NCBI RefSeq assembly: GCF_001858325.1
Contig: NZ_MBPP01000005.1
Location: 4-64,003 of the forward strand
Source: Marinobacter sp. AC-23
Lineage (GTDB): Bacteria > Pseudomonadota > Gammaproteobacteria > Pseudomonadales > Oleiphilaceae
Direction: 5' to 3'
DNA length: 64,000 bases
The stretch's first letter is position 1. Each line of letters opens with the position of its first letter. A program made the translations under genes and the position numbers. This document shows positions 48,865 to 57,465 of this stretch, in pieces. The notes under the pieces are model-generated. The model had not been told where the DNA came from. It saw only the letters and a list, made by a program, of their open reading frames with translations, and made no database searches.

Positions 48865-50499
48865 CTAAATCTCAGTACGTTTGGCGCTGGGAACGTAACG
48901 TCCGGGAGCCAAAATGAAGTTGGGGTCTATGGCAGCTTTGAGTTGGTTGGCAAGTTTAGAGAACCCAGAGTTGCCGGTGTTAAGGATGTCCATTGCGTGG
49001 ATATTAAGACGATAGGGCAGGAATCCTTCCTTTTGCCCTGCTTTATATAATGCGCGATAGCAGTCATTGGCTCGTGCTGTCGCGCTGGGATCTCTGCGAT
49101 CAAAGAGCAGGGGTACCGTAGAGTCGAAGCAGCGGTCGTTTACTGTTGTTAGTGTGATTAGTGGGTTAACACCGTATTGCGGGCAAATTTTTTCAATCAT
49201 ATCGGTATAACGGCGAACGTCTTTTGCCCGTATGGGAACCAGCGGCGCGAACCAGATTAGCCCACAACCATCGCGTGCAGGATTTTTGGCTTGCCCAGGT
49301 TCAGGCAGGGCGCCTGAGCGCCAATACGCCAGTGCAAGTGCGACGTCGTTAGGTGCGCCGTGCATGATTTGCAGCGCGCCGGAGAGTGTATCTGTCATGC
49401 CTTTTACCCTTGTGGCCAGCCTGCCGGGCAGCACCCGGGCAATCTTTTGCACGGTATTAACTTTTCGCTGATTGATAAATATCAGGCGGTCGGTCACGGG
49501 GCCCAGAAGGCGCTTTAGCGTGCGCCGGGCGGCGCGGGCTACTTCCTTTGAGGCATAAATTGCCCCAACCCCACTCCACGCGGGAACACCATGGCTGTTG
49601 GCAAGGTTTTCTACTACGTGAGCAGGCAAAACGCCGTCAATGGCTCTGTCTTCAGGGAAGGGCGCCATCATTGATAGCATGCGCTGGCTGTTGAGCAGGT
49701 TAATGGCGACAACCGAACCGCCAAGGGCTCGCAGTACAGCTTGTACAGTAGGTACTAACGCTTCCAGCTTGGCATCGTCTTTTGTGGAAAAGAAAAAGGC
49801 AGTTACGGTGTCGGGCGCTGGCGCAAGTACGATGGTTATACTCACAACTACGCCAAAATTCCCTTGGCTAAAAAGCCCGTCGAGATAAGGGCCAAGGCCC
49901 CACTTGAAAAGCCCATCCACTTCCGCTCCGCCAAGTTCGCTGAGCGGCGTTCGGTAAAGCGTGCCGTCGGGCAAGATCGCCTCGATCTTTGTTACCGCTG
50001 CAAAATGGTCAGTAATTGGAGTTATGCCGTAACCCCGTTCAAGTGCATTACCAAGAATGCTGCAGGTGGGCCCCGCACCAGTCACCGGAACCAGGTAATT
50101 GCCTTCGTGGCGATCGAGAAAGTCCCTGAGAGCGCCTTGGGTTACCCCAGGTTGAACGGTGACAACGCCCATTTCAGGATCAAATTCGGAAATACGGTCA
50201 AGCTGGCCAAGATCAAGGATAACGCTGCCGTCTTCAACCGGGTTGGCACTGCCGTAGCCCCAGTTATTGCCCGTGCTTACGGGATAAACGGCGACGCGCC
50301 ACCGTTGCGCTACCTGAAGGACTTCTGATATCTGTTCTTGGGTTTCTGGGCGGAGCACAGCTGGGATATAGCGCTTCGCACCTATTGTGGAGGCGCCAAA
50401 ATCGACTTCGCTGGCGGCGAGCACACCTGACTCGCCAAGAATAGTGGTCCACTCGGCAATGGCAGACTCTGTAGCGGTTCTGTTCACTGGCGCTTCCAT
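48865..50499 (-). CDS. FAD-binding oxidoreductase, vanillyl-alcohol-oxidase type
   Basis: 544 residues with the FAD-linked oxidase PCMH domain (RPETQEQISEVLQVAQ, YPVSTGNNWGYGSANPVED, VTVQPGVTQGALRDFL, VTGAGPTCSILGNALERGYG) and a C-terminal cap domain. Relatives oxidise phenols, alcohols or hydroxy acids. No membrane segment. Its role between the exosortase and its acyltransferase is not known to me; a possible job is oxidation of a carrier or sugar. A 225-bp AT-rich gap separates it from xrtA; a TATACT sequence near 50570 (minus strand) may be a promoter. Confidence 0.8.
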   Translation of the reverse strand: MEAPVNRTATESAIAEWTTILGESGVLAASEVDFGASTIGAKRYIPAVLRPETQEQISEVLQVAQRWRVAVYPVSTGNNWGYGSANPVEDGSVILDLGQLDRISEFDPEMGVVTVQPGVTQGALRDFLDRHEGNYLVPVTGAGPTCSILGNALERGYGITPITDHFAAVTKIEAILPDGTLYRTPLSELGGAEVDGLFKWGLGPYLDGLFSQGNFGVVVSITIVLAPAPDTVTAFFFSTKDDAKLEALVPTVQAVLRALGGSVVAINLLNSQRMLSMMAPFPEDRAIDGVLPAHVVENLANSHGVPAWSGVGAIYASKEVARAARRTLKRLLGPVTDRLIFINQRKVNTVQKIARVLPGRLATRVKGMTDTLSGALQIMHGAPNDVALALAYWRSGALPEPGQAKNPARDGCGLIWFAPLVPIRAKDVRRYTDMIEKICPQYGVNPLITLTTVNDRCFDSTVPLLFDRRDPSATARANDCYRALYKAGQKEGFLPYRLNIHAMDILNTGNSGFSKLANQLKAAIDPNFILAPGRYVPSAKRTEI

Positions 50500-50723
50500 G
50501 ATTAGCTCGGGACTGTAGCTGGAGGTTACTTAAAGTTTGCTGTCAAACTGTTCATTAATTGCGCAAAAGTATAGTAGAGAAGGGGTTGACAAAATATGTC
50601 GTATGATTACAGCTTTGAAAATGGATTTCGGAAAATAAAATACTTAAAAACAGGGGGTTGGAGAGATATTAAGGAAATGTTTTGAAGGGTTATTTTGTTA
50701 AATAATGTTAACTGGGCTGGGTT

Positions 50724-52145
50724 TTAATCTTCTAGCCCATCAAATGAGGCCAATGTGGTATGCATTTGGGCAAGCACATTTGTGCAGTCCCGAGGGCCGC
50801 AGAATGTTTGTATAGTAATCAATGCGAAGCGAGTTTCGCCTCTAAGTGCAGCGGGAATCTGGAGAAGTTTGGCGTTGCGGTAGCTCCAGCTTTTTCGCGA
50901 ACCTACCTTGTACCATTGGGCCATCAAAACCTTGTCTCTGGTTAGGATGTTGCGATAAATGTTGAGGCCTGGCTCTAATTGCGTTACCACCTGCCACATC
51001 GACTTATCGAATACCTGGTGCAGATAAGGTACTAGCTTTTCATCCGGGCTTTTCTTTTGGCTCTGTGCGAACGATACCCAGGTATTGCCGGAGCTCCATA
51101 TCTGCTCATTTAGCTCGTTGGGAAGTGAGATGGGTATTGGCAATGTAGCGGTTTGGGCTTGCCGGAATTCGGGAAGATTAATGCGCCATGCAGGTTTTTG
51201 GTCAGCAGTATTGTGGGCCAGCACGAGTGCAATTGGGCCAAGTGCCATTGCTGTGACAACCGCAACGATGCCTTTTTTGTTAATGCTGTCACCAGACGCC
51301 ATGTTTGGTTGTGTGGCGCGTTTACGAACAGGTGAAAAGTACAGTGCTGGAAGGATGAAGGCGGCAAATACAACCCAACCCATGGTCTCGTGATCCGCCA
51401 GCAATTCGCTTTGCATATTGGTTTCGTAGGCAACCACAACCAGGATGGTAATGCGTACCCAGTTCGCGATAAGGCCAAGTATACCGGCGACCAGCAGGGT
51501 GATCAGCCAGCCGCGCCAGCGGTAGTCATTGAGGATGGAAGACATCATTGCTAGTAAAATGGAAATCGCGAAATAGCGAATCCCCGAACAGCCGTCGGCG
51601 ATGAGAAGGCGACCGTAGGGCAGGGTGATGCTGTTGCCTTCAATGAGGGCTGTCATACCAAACCAGCCTACCCAGTTGCCGACTACCACACTGGCAACTT
51701 CCACAAGTGCCGGAACCAGGTCTGCCCAGATGGGTAGTGAAAGCGATAAGAGCAGAACATAGGGGATAAACGCGATTGCTCTTGGCAGCCCCAGCAGCGC
51801 CCAGGCTGTCGTGATTAGCCCGGCGGGCAGCAGCAGGTAGGCCAGGGTATCGATACGAACCAGTTCAAGAAGGCCCCAAATTAGCGTTGTGGCAATTAAT
51901 AGAACTGCGCCGGCGAGGTGGTAGGGTTTTGACTGTGTTGGGCGCTCGGCATGAAAGGGTGGGTGGATCACCAAGAGGCCAAAAAAGATAACGGCGGTTG
52001 CAAGGCCGTGTGCCAGAACCTGCTCAAATTCAAGCCAGGCTTCTGCCAGCCTTATCCAGGTAGGATAAAAAATCAGCACAGCGATGGCTGTGGTAATTAG
52101 ATATGGCCTCGAGAGAGGCAGGTTGTCTAACGTTTTCCTTAACAT
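50724..52145 (-). CDS. xrtA: exosortase A (XrtA) with EpsI-like C-terminal domain
   Basis: Integral-membrane cysteine transpeptidase that cleaves PEP-CTERM sorting signals. 473 residues: eight or more N-terminal membrane helices with the catalytic Cys186 (ADGCSGIRY), Arg231 (ANWVRI) and His252 (DHETMGW), followed by a periplasmic EpsI-like domain after residue ~290 (PAWRINLPEF...WYKVGSRKSWSYRNAK). The gene is read away from PEP-CTERM gene B and follows a terminator at 52219-52246. Its upstream block is repeated at 46675-46772. No strong ribosome site is visible (GGCGGA nine bases before ATG). Confidence 0.95.
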   Translation of the reverse strand: MLRKTLDNLPLSRPYLITTAIAVLIFYPTWIRLAEAWLEFEQVLAHGLATAVIFFGLLVIHPPFHAERPTQSKPYHLAGAVLLIATTLIWGLLELVRIDTLAYLLLPAGLITTAWALLGLPRAIAFIPYVLLLSLSLPIWADLVPALVEVASVVVGNWVGWFGMTALIEGNSITLPYGRLLIADGCSGIRYFAISILLAMMSSILNDYRWRGWLITLLVAGILGLIANWVRITILVVVAYETNMQSELLADHETMGWVVFAAFILPALYFSPVRKRATQPNMASGDSINKKGIVAVVTAMALGPIALVLAHNTADQKPAWRINLPEFRQAQTATLPIPISLPNELNEQIWSSGNTWVSFAQSQKKSPDEKLVPYLHQVFDKSMWQVVTQLEPGLNIYRNILTRDKVLMAQWYKVGSRKSWSYRNAKLLQIPAALRGETRFALITIQTFCGPRDCTNVLAQMHTTLASFDGLED

Positions 52146-52217
52146 TGCGTGTCCGCCGGACGACTAACCAATCGACAGGATACTGTGTATGGCGTTTACA
52201 TAAAACTCAAATTCAAT
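52119..52217 (-). repeat. direct repeat copy 2 (xrtA start and upstream block)
   Basis: The functional copy. GTTTTATGTAAAC on the minus strand (52194-52206) resembles the GTTTTACGT core of the putative PrsR element, and is also kept in the relic copy at 46751-46763. CCGGCGGA precedes the start codon in both copies. Confidence 0.75.
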
Positions 52218-52218
52218 G

Positions 52219-52246
52219 CAAAAAAAGCCAGCCGAAGCTGGCCTTT
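52219..52246 (-). terminator. terminator of PEP-CTERM gene B
   Basis: The minus strand reads GGCCAGC, TTCG loop, GCTGGC, then seven T. Stem at 52227-52242. It ends the transcript of gene B and isolates the xrtA promoter. Confidence 0.88.
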
Positions 52247-52261
52247 TCTACTCTACCGTAA

Positions 52262-52983
52262 TCAGGCTTTCTGACGACGGCGAGCTGCACCAAGTCCTAC
52301 GAGGCCAAGGCCTAGGAGGCAAGGGTGCCGGGCTCTGGTACAGGAACAACGTCCGAGATGCCAACGACCATGTCGTTGAAATCACTATCGTTTCTGCAAT
52401 CAGTATTGCAAAGGTCTTCGAAGGCGAGAATTACGTCACTACCGCCCAAGCCTGATACCGCATTGTCAGACGTGTCGAACATGAGCATGTGGTCAAAGCC
52501 ATCTGAGTTGTTTGCGGTGTGGCTGTACCAAGTGAAACCACCGTTATCAACGGTGTTTTCAAGGTAAAATCCGAAATTCCGCCCGATATTGCTGGTATCA
52601 CCGGTGCTGGCATTCGTAGCCGTGCCTGCCAGAAGGTCAAAGTGCACAGAAGCGTCTGTTGTGCCAAAACCAGTGGAAGGACTTTGTGAGCCAGAGAACA
52701 GTTCAAGCGTGTCGCCTACAACAAGGTTACCTGAGCCATCGTACGAAAAGTCATAGATGCCAAAGTTGTTGTTGTCCTTGAATCCCGCGAATTCAAGAAA
52801 CAGGAACGCGGTAATATCATCGTTGGTGTTGCTGTCATCAGTCAGAGCAACGGATTCATACCCTGTATCTGTATATCCACTATAGCTCCCATCTCCTAGG
52901 ATGTCGCCCAAGTTAGGTACCGCGAAAGCACTTGCAGAGCTTAAGCACAACGCTGCTGCACATAGCGTGGTTTTCATATTCAT
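52262..52983 (-). CDS. PEP-CTERM protein B, frameshifted in the sorting signal
   Basis: About 240 residues with a signal peptide (TTLCAAALCLSSASAFA) and a DUF4114-like secreted domain rich in acidic and small residues (DNNFGIYDFSYDGSGN; DHMLMFDTSDNAVSGLGGSDVILAFEDL; SDFNDMVV). The sorting signal starts VPVPEPGTLA; a lost base at 52318-52319 (GCCC to GCC) gives an early stop at 52312, but the other frame continues LLGLGLVGLGAARRRQKA to 52262, a perfect hydrophobic helix plus basic tail. The ATG at 52983 follows GGAG; the longer frame at 53016 is less likely. It has a sigma-54 promoter at 53133-53147. Confidence 0.88.
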
Positions 52984-53132
52984 GGTTCTACTCCGGTTGT
53001 CTAGTTCAAGTTCCATTTTGCTTGCAACCAGGCTGTCTCATTTTTGGTACCAGAGATCCTTGGCTTTCCGTCCCACCCTCTCGAATGGTTTGGCATACGA
53101 CCGGGACTGCCGATCTTACGATAACCAAATAA

Positions 53133-53147
53133 GCGATTAGTGTGCCA
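53133..53147 (-). promoter_or_regulatory. sigma-54 (-24/-12) promoter of PEP-CTERM gene B
   Basis: The minus strand reads TGGCACACTAATCGC, with GG and GC at the exact 10-base spacing. About 50 bases farther upstream TTTTACGTTATC (53195-53206) equals the core of the putative PrsR element. Transcription would start near 53121, giving a 5' leader of about 140 bases. Confidence 0.78.
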
Positions 53148-53220
53148 ACATTTTAAGCAGCTGTTTATAAACATAATTCACGATCTGTTTTGGCGATAAC
53201 GTAAAAGATTTCGACACTAA

Positions 53221-53260
53221 AACAAAAAAAAGCCTGAAAAGTTTACACCTCAGGCTTTTA
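53221..53260 (-). terminator. terminator after prsT
   Basis: Stem AGCCTGA (53231-53237) pairing with TCAGGCT (53250-53256); on the minus strand it is followed by eight T. It ends the prsK-prsR-prsT direction and shields the promoter of gene B. Confidence 0.8.
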
Positions 53261-53294
53261 CTTCTTTCGAGCTTACGAATAACGTCGGTTTTCT

Positions 53295-55931
53295 TTACAT
53301 CGCCTTCTTTACAGTCTTTAGGTGCGCTCCGATTTCTTCATTATCCGGTGCAAGTGCAAGGGCTTTTTCTATGGTCGTTCTGGCTTCTTTGTGCTTACCG
53401 CTCAAGTGAAGAATCCAGCCATAGGTGTCCAGAACCGCTGGGCTGTTGGGGGCAATTTCGCTTGCCTTTTGGGCGAGCTTTAGCGCGCGGTCGCGGTTTT
53501 CTTCTCGAAGTATCCAGGCCAGGTTGTTCAGCGCCGCAACGTTATTCGGTTGCTGTGCGAGGACTTGTTCATAGTGATTTTCGGCAACCGTTTCCTGGTT
53601 GTTGGCCATCAACCAATCGGCCCTCGCAAGGTGCGCTGCAAGGTTCTGAGGGGCTTCGTTAAGCCAGCTTTCAGTGAGGCCTTCGATTGATTTTGGGTCT
53701 TGTTCTTTCGCCAGCCCGATTAGGGGAGGCATCAGTTGTATATCGCGAGTGTCTTGCCATTTTTCTGAAAGGTATTCGTAAACGGCTTCTGAACCATTTT
53801 GTTGTTTGATCAGGTTTGCTCGGGCAAGCATGGTTGCTGCCCGTTCGCCATAGGTTTTCTCTACTGCGTCGAGCGCCGTGTAGGCGTCGTCCAACTTGCC
53901 TTCCATCTGGGCGATTTTTACGGGTAACAAGGCGAGAGCGAGGTTTTCGGGTTCAAGCGCGATGGCTTCGCCTGCTTTGGCGCGGGCCTGGCTCCATTCC
54001 TTGTCGTTTACCGCCACTTGAGCTTCGGCCAATAGCAGCCTGCCATAGGCGCGCTTTACGGTTGCAGATTCTGAGTCCTGCCATTGAGAAAGGGTAGACC
54101 GCGCCTGCGTTAGTTTGCCTTGGGATAAATCTATTAACGCAGTGAGCGTGTCGGTGTTCTGTTCTAGCTCAGGGTGGGCTTTGGCGATACCGGCCAGCCA
54201 GGCTCTGGTTTCTGCGGCTGTATGATCTTGCGTATAGATTTGGCCGGCCTGTTGCAACGGGCGTATTGCATCCGGTGTGAGGGTGGCGGCGTCTATCAGC
54301 AAGTTCACGGCTTTTTCGCGTTGACCGGCTTGGGCATAGAGGCTGGCTAGTGCAACTTTTGGGGCTTGAAGTTTTGGGCCTTCCTTAACGAGCTTTTCAA
54401 GTCGTGCCCGGGCTTTGTCCGGGTTCCCGAGCTGGGTATCTGCAAGGCTTGCCAGTAAAACGGCCCGTGGGTGATCACTGTACCCGTTGAGCAGCGAGTC
54501 GCGGATTTCTGCAGCTTCTTGCTTCTCCCCTCGCTGGATCAGTAAGTTCAGGTAAGTGCTGGTAGTGGCCCAATCTGCTGGGTTGGAGGTGAAGGCCATC
54601 CGAAGTTGTCCAAGTGCTTGCTCGGGCTTGCCGTCCTTCAAGTAGTGCCTTGCCAATGCAAGCCTGAACCGTACGCGATCTGGCTCATTGCTGATGGCTT
54701 TGCTGAGGCTGGCAACGCCGCTGTCCTCATGGCCTGGAAGGCCGAGCGCCAGAACGCCGTGCATGGCCAGGAGTTCGTTGTCGTTGGGCCGAGCTTCTAT
54801 GGCCCGCTCCAGTGTTTTAAGCGCAGCTTCCCCGTCTCCGGTATCAATCTGGGCCATCGTGGCTGCCCTGATGAACTGGGTGGGCGTTGTTTCGGGGTCC
54901 AGGTTTTCTGCGAGCATCTGGGCGCCTTCCTCCAGCTCACCCGTGCCTGCGGAAATCGCACCCAGCATCAGAGCAACTCTTTCGTTTTCTGGATCAAGCT
55001 TAAGGATGTCGCGCAAAATGGCTTTTGCCTCGACGAAATTTTTCTCCTTCAAAGCGGCGATGGCGGCCGCAGCTTGATCGCGTGCGCCGGTGTCCAGGTT
55101 TTCTGCCAATACCCGATTATAAAGCTGGGCTTCGGTAATCTTGCCTTGTTCCGTCAGTACTCTGGAGAGCGTAGTGAGTATATTGCGGCGTATGGGCAGG
55201 AACATGTCCGATGTTGGGAGTATGCCAACGGCATCCGTGAGAGTTTCGGATGATTGTTCCAGCTGATTCTGGCGGTATTGAGCCAGCCCTTTCCAGTATA
55301 GAGCTTCTGGTGTTTTCTCGTTTTTCTCAAGCCATTCGCTGGCGGTATTTACCGCTTGGGTGTTTTGGCCGAGGTTGAGTTGGGCTTGAAGCAGCCCGCT
55401 GACCACATCTGGATTGGTTGGGTTGCTGGAGCTGAGGTTTGTGTATAAGGCCAGCGCTTCAGGTATTTCTCCGGACCTGCGCAACGCTTCCGCACGAATT
55501 AGAGCGGTTTCAAGCTGGCTTTCTGGGGAGCTTGGTGTTTGTAGCGCCAGGGTCTCTGTAGCTGAGAGGTGTTTGCCCTGTTCCACGTAGGCTCGGGCGA
55601 GGGTGAGGGCTACGGCTTCTGGCTGCTCTTGTATCCAGGGTTCAAGCAGTTCTGCAGCCTCTCTCGGGGCGCCTACCTGTAGGTACAGATCTGCCAGGCG
55701 CACGATGTGCGCTACGTTGTTGGGGTCTTTCTGTATGGCACTTTTAACTTCGAGCAGAGCGGATCGGAATTGGCCTTGTTCGGAGTAGGTCTCGGCCCGG
55801 TTAATGTGCGACAGAGCTTCTGATGAATCTGGGCCGCCGTTGCACCCGGAAAGCATTGGGAGTGTGAGCAGTAGGCTGCCTGCAAGCACCAGCCCGGGAA
55901 GTGACTTGAGTGTTTTTTGTCTTGTTATCAT
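53295..55931 (-). CDS. prsT: XrtA/PEP-CTERM system TPR-repeat lipoprotein PrsT
   Basis: 878 residues with a lipoprotein signal (LLLTLPMLSGC, lipid on the cysteine) and some 20 tetratricopeptide repeats over nearly the whole length (for example NNVAALNNLAWILREENRDRAL and NSPAVLDTYGWILHLSGKHKEA). It probably acts as a periplasmic scaffold for export or assembly. The start at 55931 has GGAG ten bases upstream; a longer frame begins at 55964. It follows prsR on the same strand by 52 bases. The repeat region keeps a complete frame, in contrast to many genes in the operon. Confidence 0.93.
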   Translation of the reverse strand: MITRQKTLKSLPGLVLAGSLLLTLPMLSGCNGGPDSSEALSHINRAETYSEQGQFRSALLEVKSAIQKDPNNVAHIVRLADLYLQVGAPREAAELLEPWIQEQPEAVALTLARAYVEQGKHLSATETLALQTPSSPESQLETALIRAEALRRSGEIPEALALYTNLSSSNPTNPDVVSGLLQAQLNLGQNTQAVNTASEWLEKNEKTPEALYWKGLAQYRQNQLEQSSETLTDAVGILPTSDMFLPIRRNILTTLSRVLTEQGKITEAQLYNRVLAENLDTGARDQAAAAIAALKEKNFVEAKAILRDILKLDPENERVALMLGAISAGTGELEEGAQMLAENLDPETTPTQFIRAATMAQIDTGDGEAALKTLERAIEARPNDNELLAMHGVLALGLPGHEDSGVASLSKAISNEPDRVRFRLALARHYLKDGKPEQALGQLRMAFTSNPADWATTSTYLNLLIQRGEKQEAAEIRDSLLNGYSDHPRAVLLASLADTQLGNPDKARARLEKLVKEGPKLQAPKVALASLYAQAGQREKAVNLLIDAATLTPDAIRPLQQAGQIYTQDHTAAETRAWLAGIAKAHPELEQNTDTLTALIDLSQGKLTQARSTLSQWQDSESATVKRAYGRLLLAEAQVAVNDKEWSQARAKAGEAIALEPENLALALLPVKIAQMEGKLDDAYTALDAVEKTYGERAATMLARANLIKQQNGSEAVYEYLSEKWQDTRDIQLMPPLIGLAKEQDPKSIEGLTESWLNEAPQNLAAHLARADWLMANNQETVAENHYEQVLAQQPNNVAALNNLAWILREENRDRALKLAQKASEIAPNSPAVLDTYGWILHLSGKHKEARTTIEKALALAPDNEEIGAHLKTVKKAM

Positions 55932-55982
55932 GTAAACCGTGCTCCTTGAGGCGTTCGCTGCCATCGCGTACTGGGAAGCTGC

Positions 55983-57362
55983 TCAGACTTCCGAGGCCGC
56001 TGCCGATGCCGATGTGTCGATTTTATATTTGTCGGTAAGGTTATAGAGCGTGGGGCGGGTAACGCCCAAAAGCCGAGAGGCCTGGGTCATATTGAAGCCG
56101 CTGGTCTGAAGCGCCTGAAGGATAGCCTTGCTTTCAGCCTGTTCGCGCACTTGGCGAAGGTTCAGGTGGCTCACTCCAGGCTGTTCGCACGCGGGTAGTT
56201 CCAGATCTTCACTGGTTATCCGCTTGCCATCCGCCATGATGGTGGCTCGCTTCACTTTGTTGATCATCTCGCGCACGTTGCCTGGCCATGAGTAACTGTT
56301 GATGGATTTTACGGCGTCGTCGGAGAAGGTGAGGTTTTGCCTGTCCATTTGCTTACCGAGGGACTTTAGCAATGACTGGGCAATCACCAAAGCGTCTCCG
56401 TCGCGCTCTCTAACCGCGGGTACGTCGAGGGTTATTTCGCTGATCCTGTAGTATAAATCTTCACGGAAATCACCGTTTGCAATCAGCTGGGCTACGTTCC
56501 GGTGAGTGGCGCACACCACGCGAACATCCACAGGTATAGGCTTTACTGAGCCTACTCTGTCTACCACTCGCTCTTGTAGGAAGCGTAAAAGCTTGGCTTG
56601 GAGCGACATGGGCATATCGCCAATTTCATCAAGAAACAGGGTGCCACCGTTTGCGCTTTCAATCTTGCCTTTCTTGGCTTGCGTAGCCCCGGTAAAGGAG
56701 CCTTTTTCGAAGCCAAACAATTCGCTTTCCAGAAGGTTTTCAGGAATGGCGGCGCAGTTGATGGCCGCAAATGCATTGCCGGCTCTCGGGCTCAATTGGT
56801 GTAGGGCCCGTGCAAGAACCTCTTTGCCTGTTCCGGTTTCACCCGTGATGAGGGTTGTTATATCTGTTGGGGCGACTTTCTCCAGCGTGCGGCAGAGAGT
56901 CATCATTTGCGGGCTGGCAGCGATAATGCCCTTGATGTTTGTGCCGTTGCCTTGCTGTGACAGGGCCTGGTTATCTCGCTCAAGTTCAGCAAGCCGAAAC
57001 GCTCTGTTCACCACGAATGTAAGGATGTCGGCGTCCAAAGGCTTTTGGTAAAAATCGGACGCGCCCATGCCAATGGCCTTCACGGCGTTTTCTTTGTCTT
57101 CACGGCCGGTTACTACAATCACCTTGGTCATAGGTGCAAGCCGAAGAATTTCTTCCAGCAGTGCGAACCCTTCTGTTGCTCCCCCGGGGTCTGGCGGCAA
57201 GCCGAGATCCAGTGTGACAACATCAGGCTCTTCGCGCCTAAGCGCAGCAAGGGCGGCGTCTCTGTCTGAGGCGACAGTTACTTCGAGATCCTCGCTGAAA
57301 CACCAGCGCATTTGGCTTTGCAGGCCGGGATCATCCTCTACGATCAGTAGTCGTCTAGTCAC
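55983..57362 (-). CDS. prsR: PEP-CTERM-box response regulator, sigma-54 activator PrsR
   Basis: 459 residues: N-terminal receiver with Asp52 (VVTLDLGLPP) and the acidic pair ED9-11, central AAA+ domain with Walker A GETGTGKE, the sigma-54 contact loop (ELFGFEKGSFTGA, GSFTGA instead of the common GAFTGA), Walker B GGTLFLDEIGDM, and a C-terminal Fis-type helix-turn-helix (NMTQASRLLGVTRPTLYNL). It should activate the -24/-12 promoters of PEP-CTERM genes once phosphorylated by PrsK. The start is a GTG at 57362 with AAAGGAA upstream; 103 bases separate it from prsK. Confidence 0.94.
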   Translation of the reverse strand: MTRRLLIVEDDPGLQSQMRWCFSEDLEVTVASDRDAALAALRREEPDVVTLDLGLPPDPGGATEGFALLEEILRLAPMTKVIVVTGREDKENAVKAIGMGASDFYQKPLDADILTFVVNRAFRLAELERDNQALSQQGNGTNIKGIIAASPQMMTLCRTLEKVAPTDITTLITGETGTGKEVLARALHQLSPRAGNAFAAINCAAIPENLLESELFGFEKGSFTGATQAKKGKIESANGGTLFLDEIGDMPMSLQAKLLRFLQERVVDRVGSVKPIPVDVRVVCATHRNVAQLIANGDFREDLYYRISEITLDVPAVRERDGDALVIAQSLLKSLGKQMDRQNLTFSDDAVKSINSYSWPGNVREMINKVKRATIMADGKRITSEDLELPACEQPGVSHLNLRQVREQAESKAILQALQTSGFNMTQASRLLGVTRPTLYNLTDKYKIDTSASAAASEV

Positions 57363-57465
57363 AGCGGCAACAATTCCTTTGTTTTAGATGTTCCAATATA
57401 TCTGATTCTTAACTGAACATTGACACTTTGCAATGATCGATTTGATTGATCTGCATGAGCGCCAG

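Noticed and set aside
50587..50612. TTGACA on the plus strand as a sigma-70 promoter
   Set aside because: No -10 box at 16-18 bases, and it would read into the minus-strand xrtA end.
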